Of a stretch of 64,000 nt of DNA, positions 51,901 to 60,890 are shown piece after piece. The notes below the pieces were generated by a model. That model was not told the origin of the DNA and did not search any database. It worked only from the letters and a program-made list of their open reading frames with translations. The stretch covers positions 37,383,521 to 37,447,520 of the forward strand of contig JAAONU010000002.1 in assembly GCA_012932295.1 (NCBI GenBank), read 5' to 3'. The DNA is from Cyclina sinensis (Eukaryota; Mollusca; Bivalvia; Venerida; Veneridae). Position 1 is the first letter of the stretch; each line of letters opens with the position of its first letter. A program made the position numbers and the translations under genes.

Positions 51901-54900
51901 TAAGCCCGAAAATTGGATATGTATAATAGCCGGCCCGGCTAGCTCGATCGGTAGAGCATCGGATTGTCAACCTGGGCGATCCCGGTTCGATCCCCATCAG
52001 GGCCGGCAAAATTTCTCCGTGATAATTGATCTCAGACAATGTATCTATAAGTCATTTGTACCTGACCTCCGAAAAAGTGAGGAAGTAGACAGTCACTTGC
52101 GGAGAAATTGGTTAGTAAACTGGTTGGATACTCAGGAACACTGGTTAGGTGGACTGACCTCCGGAATCCTTAGCAGTTGAAACTGGCGTTAAACCCCAAT
52201 AAAACTAAACTGGATATGTATAATGATACTGAAAATGTCTGTGAATGAAGAAATAGACATACAATAGTTTTGCATCAAAAGAACGAACGGACGGACGGAC
52301 GAAAATGAATGAATGAACGGCCAGCGTTTTTTCTTCTTCATTTAATAATATTTAATATCTTACCTTCATGAGGTAGGAGACAACAGTGGACGCATCATAC
52401 AGACCCACAAACACGGAAGTTATAGTTGACTGTACCGCTGGGAACAGAAAGGACACCTGCAAGACAGACAACTATTCGAATATATGATATTCCAAGACAG
52501 ACAGCTATTCGAATACATGAATCCATTAAAATATATTTAGATATATCAACAAGTTTTAAGTATTGAAAAAAATCCCATAAATTTCAGGAATCCATAATTC
52601 ATATTTACAACTACAATAAAAACAAGGGATACAACTCGAAATCAGTAAGGAATTAAAAGCTTTGGAATTTGTTATAAACAGTTGGTAGTATGATATATAA
52701 TGAGAGAAAATCTATCCTATTTTTCGAAATTTCAAAGTCATGGAAGACTTATATCTAAAATAAAGGTATTACAAAATATTTTCGTTAGATATGCTTTAAG
52801 GTAATATATCCTATACAATGAACAATATGCCTATGTGACGTTGAAGGGGTGGGGAGCAGTGGTCGAGGGATTAGAGCGGCGGACTCGCGACTAGTTCGAA
52901 TTCCACAAGGGCTGAAAGTCCTCATTCCACACTTTCAGCTCGATTATTGGTTTGAACCCAGGAAGCAGTCACTTAGAGGGATTATGTTAGTTGCATTCGA
53001 TAAATACATCAAAAGTAATCTATCTATGTGCGCATGCTGTCAGATGTAATGAATTAATATGTAATATGTCTGTAATCGATTCCTTTTCATATTTCAACCT
53101 TGCACATACATACTTGCTAACACTATCGGGCCAAATCTGCAATATCTGCTTTGGTAACAGCTGAATAGCAAACCCTTATCTATCTTCATATAAGCTTATG
53201 AATAAACATTTCACGGTCGAATTTGTTCCCGATGTGATTTTTTAACGTTTTTCATTTTAGAAACTGAGCCATTTCATGATAAACATATTTCAGTTATACC
53301 CGTGCGTTAATTGTAAGGAACGGTCAGCCAGCCTGTTATAACTGCACTGAGGATTGAGTCTTCATCAGTTAAAAGTTTACTAAACACCTTTTTGTCACCG
53401 GCTCAATATATAGCACATCTGGGTCTACAACCATTGAGAATAGAAAACGCACATAGCCATAGTATTTCAAAATCTGCGATAAAGCTCTTCTATATACAAT
53501 GTAGCTGACCGAATTGATTTCTGTTTATAGGTCACGCTCATTTACTTACGGATATTGTAGTTCTCAATTAATTGTTAATCGGTTGATAACTAATTTGATA
53601 TGTGCATGTTACTAAGATTCGCCACGTTTAGGTCAGATTTTAAATTACTGAAGTCTAACTTATGCGTTGTATTAACCAAGATGATATATCACTGCTCTGA
53701 AAACAGGACACAAGATAAACACTATTAATAACCAGATCCTGTAATATCGTGTAGCTGTTATATATATTCATTCGTAGACATGAAATGTACATGCACTCGC
53801 CTTCCACTTCAATCAAAAGGAAGACAAGACAATTATCACGTGTTCAAAAGTTGAAGGGCAACTGCTCGTACAATGTTATGAAAAGTTGACCGAATGTTAT
53901 TAATATTACTACATTGAATTATATCGGACTGATTTCTCGTAATCTTTCGCAACAAAATGTAACTACAAATTTCACATTATTTTCTGATTTCTTACGTGTA
54001 TATTTGTCGAGTACAATGACATCCCTGCTACACCGATGCAACACAGACCCGGGCAGACTACCCATGCTGTTTCTGAAACAAAATGTTTGTGACAATTAAC
54101 TGGCACCGAGCTACGCAGCTTTTATAAGCGTGATAGAGCATTGCAGAGCATGCTGAAGCCCTAACGCAGAAAGGTTGTAACTTCTTCTTTTCAGTACTAA
54201 ACGTACAACCTTTCAGCACTTGGGCATCGAATTGCATTCACCGATTTTTTTGTACTCTCTGTGGTAGCCGTGTAAATTTCATGCACTTATCATTCGGCTG
54301 ATGGATGTCATTTATATAGCACCTGCAGACTCTGCTGCAATATACCTACACGGGTAAGTCAATATGTAGAACTTTGTGGAAATGTTTTACACTTAGTTAA
54401 ACTTTTGTATCTGAGTAAAAAGTCATTTCTTATTCATGAAGTAGCATGCACAAAGTTAAAAGTACCTACGGTAACATATTATCATCCTAATTAAAGCAAT
54501 GTCCTTTTAGGTATATTGCCTAAGATACTTGTTTCAGGACCAGTTGGTCCGATTATTATATTGTACATGCCATAGAGACCGAAAGGAAATCTACTGTACA
54601 CTACTTATACCAGGGGTAGCAAATCCAAGACACAAAGCTCCAGTGACGTAGGTGCAGCTGAAAACAGGAAAGAAAACAACAATGAATGAACTTTGAAAAT
54701 GTATGTATATGCACTATAAAGAATCTTACTCTACGAAACTAACAAAAACAGAGGATATACTTGTATACTGATGTTAGAAAAATGATGAAAATAAAGTAGG
54801 GATGGAACGAAAAATGTGCCACGAATAGGCTACATTGCCCGCCATTTTGAAAGTCAGATCACAAAACCCTCGCTTAAAATAAGTTAAGCACACTTTACAT

Positions 54901-56060
54901 TCCACCACCTGAGCAAAAACAAAACCAGCCCAGATAAAGCTTTATTTTTGTGCAAATCGATTCTATGAAACAAAACTAAAAATTTAATGTGTTTCAAGTA
55001 ACGTCAGAGAAAAATGAGATAATTATGTAGGCTGACAGAGTTTATTAAATGAACGTTTTCGAGTACCGCCCCCGCTCACCCACCCAACCCCGTCCCACTC
55101 CCCGCCCCCGCTCACCCACCCAACCCCGTCCCACTCCCCGAAAAAAGATACCTGTTGGAAAAGAAATTGTGAGTTGAGCGCGAAAACTGTGAAAAGCGTG
55201 TACAGGCGACAAGAAAAAAGGCTCAGAGCTTGTATCTGATGACAACAAACCGAGTCGTATTGAGTTCAACGTACTTTCACTTTGACAGATCATAACAGAT
55301 AAAATACCGGGAATTTATCGATTGGCATAAATTATTGTTTTTTTTTTTATAAATCAAAAGTTCAGCAGTGTTGTATGATTATTGATGTCGTTTTGTTTTA
55401 AATGTTCATGCACTGAAACATTTTTAGACAACTTGCTGGTGGGATTAGTGTTGGGGGTGGGGAGGTTATTACAAAAGAATAGTAAGAAAACTACCAAACT
55501 GAACGCCTAGTTTCCTAATCTATAAATAATCTTCAGAAAATAAGTATCCATACTTACAGTGATAACAGTCTGAAACCCCTCATCCCTAACCTCTGTAGAA
55601 TAGGTCCCATTACTGAACACATCACATAGGAAACACATATCGCGATAGAGAACCAGAGATTCAGCCTAGAGTCCTGTTCTTGACATGCTTTCGGAATAGT
55701 TTCATCATCTCGTTCATGAATTGTTCCATATTCTGTTCCATTTTCATTGTAATAAATATGTTCGACGTTTTTTAAATCTCTTCCGCTGGAAGCACCGGTT
55801 CCGGTTAAATCGTTATATTCGGAATTCCTCGAATATTCTGAATTCGTTAGTAATGTCAAATTCGTATAAAAAATGTCTATTTTAGTTTTATTTATAGAAC
55901 TATATTTGGAATTAATATCCGCGCACAACTCACTATAAAATCCTTCCTTCTTTAATACATACAGAATAGAGGACCAACCAAACAGTTGACCCGCATAAAA
56001 TAAAATTTCAAAGAAACACCAGATTGTACACAGTCTAGGGTAGTCCTTGTACAGTTCCAT
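45791..56060 (-). CDS. Gene C: SLC43-family transporter (LAT3/LAT4/ENBT1-like), complete
   Basis: Ten exons total 1608 nt: 56060-55558, 54657-54611, 54072-53996, 52456-52364, 49178-48974, 48540-48394, 48009-47908, 47282-47096, 46740-46620, 45916-45791. Every junction keeps the frame and the sum is 535 codons plus TAG, a normal family size. SLC43 proteins are plasma membrane facilitators of large neutral amino acids (A1, A2) or purine nucleobases (A3); which one cannot be told here. Seen: LFGWSSILYVLKKEGFYSEL after TM1, a large extracellular loop with three N-glycosylation sequons (NKT, NLT, NGT), GPILQRLGMRGFRLL (MFS motif between TM2 and TM3), FLFPAVQSTITSVFVGLYDA (TM5), RTIFSCEYLLHVYWM before TM7, and a basic C-terminal tail. 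The start ATG lies 20 residues before TM1 ends, as in the family. Confidence 0.9.
46620..46740 (-). CDS. Gene C exon 9 (TM11)
   Basis: The acceptor is tatttcag|TTAC and the donor is GTCAC|GTAGGT. It is 121 nt, phase 2 to 0: YPLTSFSVLFGVLHSSAGL, LQYPLFGWYQSY. Confidence 0.9.
47096..47282 (-). CDS. Gene C exon 8 (TM9-TM10)
   Basis: The acceptor is tttttcag|TGAG and the donor is GACAT|GTAAGT. It is 187 nt, phase 1 to 2: SVDYKRRRLPIILPL, TVYRSYLFSFEITFLND. Confidence 0.9.
47908..48009 (-). CDS. Gene C exon 7 (TM8)
   Basis: The acceptor is tttttag|AAAA and the donor is TATGA|GTATGT. It is 102 nt, phase 1 to 1: NYYLGVFSYVTMATIITAIT, AGMFHDCQRRKYM. Confidence 0.88.
48394..48540 (-). CDS. Gene C exon 6 (TM7)
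   Basis: The acceptor is gtattcag|AAAG and the donor is AAAAG|GTGATA. It is 147 nt, phase 1 to 1: SSSLRTIFSCEYLLHVYWM, RFVSFLGFFNTWLED. Confidence 0.9.
48974..49178 (-). CDS. Gene C exon 5 (TM6 and cytoplasmic loop)
   Basis: The acceptor is atggaaag|GTTG. It encodes VAFDAGIPRKYFYTGLS, TM6, LFLPCVRIRPRL and a charged loop. The donor AACGAAG|GTTAAT is weak, but it is the last GT before an in-frame stop and gives the phase 1 that exon 6 needs. Confidence 0.82.
51543..51756 (+). repeat. tRNA-derived SINE (family 1, first copy)
   Basis: The head gcaccgtggtccaggagtag with agcgcagggctcc (A-box arm and anticodon arm) is followed by gcgggttcaaatcccgtc (B box). The body contains gaaacccagaaagcagtcat, shared with the copy at 52.85 kb. 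It ends in an A-rich stretch with AATAAA. Confidence 0.75.
51928..52210 (+). repeat. tRNA-derived SINE (family 2) with 14-bp target duplication
   Basis: The tRNA-like head has an 8-bp acceptor-type stem (gccggccc with gggccggc), a D-arm (gctcgatcggtagagc) and a B box (ggttcgatcccc). A body of about 200 nt ends in ccccaataaaactaaac. Direct repeats tggatatgtataat at 51914-51927 and 52211-52224 bracket it exactly. Confidence 0.9.
52364..52456 (-). CDS. Gene C exon 4 (93 nt, TM5)
   Basis: The acceptor is cttgcag|GTGT and the donor is ATGAAG|GTAAGA. It is 31 whole codons, VSFLFPAVQSTITSV to VVSYLMK. Confidence 0.92.
52457..53995. other. Intron 3 of gene C
   Basis: 1.5 kb. It holds one diverged SINE at about 52.85-53.02 kb. 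Confidence 0.75.
52846..53020 (+). repeat. tRNA-derived SINE (family 1, second, diverged copy)
   Basis: Head ggggagcagtggtcgaggga with ttagagcggcggactc, weak B box agttcgaattcc, and body gaacccaggaagcagtcac matching the 51.5-kb copy. Confidence 0.65.
53996..54072 (-). CDS. Gene C exon 3 (77 nt, TM4)
   Basis: The acceptor is ttgtttcag|AAAC and the donor is ACAC|GTAAGA. It reads TAWVVCPGLCCIGVAGMSLY then STNIH, phase 1 to 0, and ends at the TNxQ-like position of SLC43. Confidence 0.85.
54611..54657 (-). CDS. Gene C exon 2 (47-nt small exon, TM3)
   Basis: The acceptor is gttttcag|CTGC and the donor is CCCTG|GTATAAGT. It reads CTYVTGALCLGFATP, fits phase 2 to phase 1, and matches the LYTTG-like start of TM3 in SLC43. 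Confidence 0.85.
54658..55557. other. Intron 1 of gene C
   Basis: Contains a two-copy, C-rich repeat (55067-55139) and nothing coding. Other gene C introns of 300 nt or more (45917-46619, 46741-47095, 47283-47907, 48010-48393, 48541-48973, 54073-54610) show no notable content. Confidence 0.75.
55067..55139. repeat. Two-copy C-rich repeat, 36-nt period
   Basis: cgcccccgctcacccaccca is repeated at 55067 and 55103 with the same continuation. It is far more GC-rich than its surroundings. Confidence 0.9.
55558..56060 (-). CDS. Gene C exon 1 (start, TM1, glycosylated loop, TM2)
   Basis: 503 nt. The donor is TCACT|GTAAGTA, phase 2. ATG is at 56060-56058. It encodes FEILFYAGQLFGWSSILYVL and, later, SIAICVSYVMCSVMGPILQ. 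Confidence 0.92.
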
Positions 56061-59000
56061 TTTAAAATTAACCGTTAATCAAATGAGGTTGCAGCATATA
56101 TAGTATGGTGAGAACTTTTCTTACTTCCAAACAGTACAAAGTATGTTTATTAAATATCGTTATAAACTACTTGGTTAACAGTGCGTTACATTTGTTAGTG
56201 ACAAATATACCTGATCGAATATACACTTGTCTCTCAGTTACTACGCTATACTACTTACTGAAATTGATTTAGCTTATACGTAAATACTTACCTGTTTTCT
56301 TTTATTGCTTCGCCGGGATTGTGTGACCGGGCAAGGGCAGCCCTTTACAGGACATATTTTTGCTGGGTTCGCAAGACTGGTCAGTTCGTGGCTATAGTTT
56401 TGTTTGAGCTTAAGAAATGTGCCTACTGGTATTTTTAGAGTGTTTCCTCCCCCACCTCCCCCACAAGGGTTTGGCAAGTATACTGTCCGTATTTAGGTTG
56501 GGTTACAAACAGTTCACGGGATGAGGACACTGTGCCTGTGCTCGGGATAAATGGCTAGGTCACGGCTGATATTAGGGCCATATTATTATCTAGCAACATA
56601 AGCATGTTGTCCAATTATTTCTGGTGTTAGTGAAAACTTTGAAATGTGCTGTAGATGCTAACACGAAAACATCATGCTAGCGTTTCTTAAGCGTGAAAGA
56701 CCAAAGTACGTAAAACGTTAGATCGTTAATAAAAATCGCGTACAAATTAATTTCATAGATATATTTTCTATAATTCTTGATTTGCAGAAGAAACAAAAAC
56801 TCTGATCAGATATAGAGTATTTTCAGACGCCCGATTTCTAGGATTAGCGCAGCACTCATGGCTGGCCGAAGAAGCCTGACTCGTGGCTTGTTCTGTGAAA
56901 TAAAAGAACGGTTACCGACTGCTCAATTTTCGGACGGGGAAATAGAGTTTTAAGTATAAAGTTTCAGATAAGACGGATAATCAATAAGATATAGAATGTG
57001 AAAAAAACGGGTCTCTAAAATCATGGAGAATGGTCATTGAATAAAATCTAATGCAAAAAATGTAATTTATTTGTTCTACATAATACATATACCGTTAATA
57101 TTTTGAATAGGTTTCTAGCTAAAAGTCTAAAAGCATAATTAATATCAGGCCAATTTTGACTGATGGGACATAATTTGAACGAACTTTGTGCATATTCTTT
57201 AGTTAGTGCTACATACAAAATATCTAAGCTCTAAGGCATACAGTATCAAATAAGAAGATCTTCAAAGTTTTTCCTACACAAATAAAGGTAAAACAAAAGT
57301 ATTTTATAGTTTTTCCAATGGAAGTTTACGCAAAAGAAAGTGACCCCATCTGGCGGGGCCAATATTAACCCCAGGGCTATAATTTGAACAATGCTGGTAG
57401 GGGTCCACTAGAATAAACTGCATGATGAATGTCTAAGCTAAGAGCCTCATGGCTTTAGAAGAGAATAGTTTTTTCTATTAATTCTGTGCAAAAAGAAGTG
57501 ACCCTCTTGACCCTGGGGCCATGATTTGTAAGATCTTGGTAGAGGTCCACTAGATTCTGCTATAGGCAAAATATCCCAACCTCTAGGTCTTGCGGATTCA
57601 GAAAAAAGACTTCTGAAGTTGTTTTTGCAGTTACCATGGCAACAAGTGTTCGCAGTAGAATTCCATTTCTAAAGGAGACCTTCCAAGGATTATTCCAGTG
57701 AAGTTTTATATCAAATAGCCTTATGGCTTAAGAGGAGAATGTTTTGAAAGCTTTTCCTATGAAAGTCTTATAAAAAAGAAGTGACTCCATCAGGTAGGGC
57801 CAGTGCTGACCTCAGAGCCATGATTTGTATGATTTGGGTATAGGTCCACTAGATGATACAAATGTACTACAAACCAAATATCTAAGTTTTAGGCGTTGTG
57901 GTCTTAAACAAGATGTTTTTTAAGTTTTACCTTTCATTTACCACGGCAACCGTAGTTCTCGTGGAATTTCATTTTTTAAAACAATTTTGAAAGATCCAAG
58001 GATCATTCCTTTGAAGTTTCATTGCAATTAGCTCAGTGGTATAGAAGGACATGTTGTTTGAAGTAAATTGGGACTACAGACGGACTGACGACGGGTAAAA
58101 TAGCATACTAACAGCTTGCTAAAAATAGCAAATTGACAGTTAATACTTAATTTTTTGGCAAAGTTATTTATTCTTTACCTGTTGAACAAATGTGTGCAGA
58201 ATTATCAAAGTTGAACATCGGCTAATATGATTTCGGCTTTTTCCGGTTTTCTTTTGAAGTTACTTATTGAATAATGACCTGAAGAGCAAGTGCTTAACAA
58301 TTTAGTACATTTATGTTTGTATAGATAACAACCTTTGACAAACGTGTCAGGGAATCGATTCTTTGACTCATTGGTAAGAGCGTTGGTTCGCAAACTAATT
58401 ATGATCGAGGCGGAATGAGTACGAAGTGCATTTACAGATATAGTCTATTTAAATGCAGTAACAGTTTTATAAAGACATTAAGTTTGTTTTAAATTACATG
58501 TATGCGACACGTTCACGTCTTTAGAATCTCCTGCCCCGAACTGATGCCCTGCCACAGTATTTTTCTTGTAATATTATTAAGCGCCACAACACGCAGCAGT
58601 TACTTCCCTGAATGAAGGACAGGTTCCTGCCTAGAACAAGGTCAAATCCACTTATTAATATCAAGTGATCGAACGTTAAGAAAATGTTGATCATTATCGA
58701 CCATGGTGTTCATACCGATGAAATATTTTAATATTGTTTCAGGTTGATATCTTGGTTAAATGTCAATAATTTTTATTAAGTGAAATGACACAATAATAAA
58801 AAAAAATTAATCGTCAATAATAACTAAGTCTTGTCCAAAACTTTTGCTATGACTTTGACAAAATCAGATATGAACGCCAACTGATTCTGATAATTCAATT
58901 CAACAAACATTTATACATAAATCAATCGGTTATAAGGTGTAAGGGAGGCAAACCTTTGTGAAAGGATAAAATGAATGTTAAAGAATCACTCCCCTGCATT

Positions 59001-60797
59001 ATTTTATTCTGGTCAGTTTCTTGCTGTATGTAAATAGGATTAAAAATTTCAAAAGAAACACACATACATTAAAACTGCTCTTAATTGACTTATTATAAGT
59101 ATATGAGAAAGGTGTAAGTATTCTAAAGAGTCTAAAATATACAGTTTTATTAATCACAAACACTGACAAGTTAATTATTTTTTGCCGACGGAAGACATGT
59201 GGGAGAAAACGACAGGAGTGTTTTAGGTTGTCTACATAGTACAGTTACGGTCTGCTAATTAACTAACGAAGAAATGGTCTTAATACTGAAACAGTCTGAG
59301 CGGAACTTATTTATTCTGTATTTAAGACCTTAATTCTCTTAATTAAGTATTGCTGATTTTGGCATGATTTTGAAGTAATTAAACTGGTTTAATTCGCAGA
59401 ACATGCTTTATGCGACTGGTCCAATGTTGTTAGGAGTCAGTCAAGACAGTGGGATTTAAACCTCATCTTCGACTTGTTTTGATACGACTAGGTTGTGATG
59501 TCAGCTTCCAAAAGAAAATGTCCGTCCCAACACCTGAGTGGAAAATGTAACAAAAATATAACAAGCTGAACAAATATACCTTTTAATACAAATACCAAAA
59601 AATAAACATTCTTGAATATACATGTGCATATTAAAAACAGTAAATGTTTACATTAAATTGTGTCAAAAAGTAAGAATTATTATGTGAACTGTAAATTGAC
59701 ATCACACTTATTGCATGTAGATAGGTTTTTTTTTCAAGCTGAGTGTCCTCTACATTGAGTTCTCTATAAGAGCACCGCAATCTTCATCGAGCATCCTATA
59801 AAGAAGAACATTTTACTTTTCAAACTCGAAGGTAAACTGTATTTCATACATTTCTAGCTGCTGAACGTAACACGACAAAAACTATAGCTGCTTAACGCAA
59901 CAAGACATAAACTATACCAGGTAAGAACTTCATATATAGAAATACGCCATTTACAGTTTCACAAAAGAGTCATGTATGGAATTTTAGGACTTAATATTGA
60001 ATATCATGAATTGATATACAGATCTATCCTTCAATTTTCGTAGGGATCGAAATCAGAGCAAACGGTGAATTGTATGAAAAGCTGAAAATTATTCCTGATT
60101 TGCATCAATATGCACTGTCACTGTTAATTAGGGGTTTATTTTCTATCTATTTTGATTTTATTTATAAAATTTTCCAGATAACCGACGCCCCCGAAGAGTA
60201 AACTTATTTTTGTTTGCAGGGGATAGTGCAAGATATGGTAAGCATCCCATTTCAGAGACCCTCTTGGTTTTTTACATGCTCAGTGTACAGCACCGACGCA
60301 TGGGACCCCGGTAACAGACCATTAGTAGTATTACTGGCGGAGCGAACACTCTAACCGAACCACTGATTGACCCCAAAACAAGAGCTGAAATCCTGATCAC
60401 TGTCGTAAAATATTGTTAATAATTTATTGATTAAAAAGAAGAATAACATTGTCACTATGATATTTAAATGATTTCAATGTAAGACATGAGATGGGCTGTT
60501 GGCTTAAGAATTTTTTATCAAATGTTTTGAAAGAGGCGTCACTAATGTACGTAAAATTTGTGACCCTGCCTACTTGATTTTTTTTGTTTCCTTATACATT
60601 GTATTATAAAATATTCTGTGTACACTGTTCCTCTCAATCCATTTGATATTTATAATGTAGGTAATCATAAATGTATCTGTACAAGAAATCTATAAGATAT
60701 GATTTAATGATAAGAAAAAAAATCTTATTTTTAGTCGTTTTTTCGAAATAGAATGACTAATAGCTATTACCTGAAACAAATCTGAGATTGACTCCCT
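56061..60797. other. Intergenic between gene C start and gene D stop
   Basis: No protein gene recognised. A dispersed repeat occupies 57.2-58.1 kb. A B-box-like scrap (ggcggaatgagtacg) is near 58410. A noncoding first exon of gene C could lie here but cannot be identified. A candidate poly(A) signal for gene D (minus-strand AATAAA) is at 60428-60423. Confidence 0.55.
57180..58110. repeat. Dispersed repeat with internal degenerate duplications
   Basis: Related modules begin aagaaagtgaccccatc (57335), aagaagtgaccctc (57493) and aagaagtgactccatc (57777). Each is followed by gggcc...atgatttg...ggtccactaga. The right end (gactacagacggactgacga) recalls the end of the repeat at 21.55 kb. Probably an abundant family of the host genome. 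Confidence 0.55.
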
Positions 60798-60890
60798 CTA
60801 GCGTAGAGCAAGACGGATGAGAGCCGTTACACTGGCAGCTGAGATCAATAAAGGAAGGCAGACGACACAAGCGTTTCCGGATGCTATACT
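60798..60890 (-). CDS. Gene D, last exon (31 codons with stop)
   Basis: The acceptor is cttttctcag|AGTA, phase 0. It encodes SIASGNACVVCLPLLISAAS and ends TAG at 60800-60798. A longer frame on the same strand is open here but does not fit the preceding exon. Confidence 0.5.
   Translation of the reverse strand, partial: SIASGNACVVCLPLLISAASVTALIRLALR

Larger units (their letters stand above)
49179..52363. other. Intron 4 of gene C
   Basis: 3.2 kb with two SINEs (51.5 and 51.9 kb), listed separately. No further exon needed or seen. Confidence 0.75.

Noticed and set aside
51928..52010. A functional tRNA gene (Asp-like)
   Set aside because: The tRNA-like part is the head of a SINE with a body, an A-rich tail and target duplications. 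The anticodon stem is weak.
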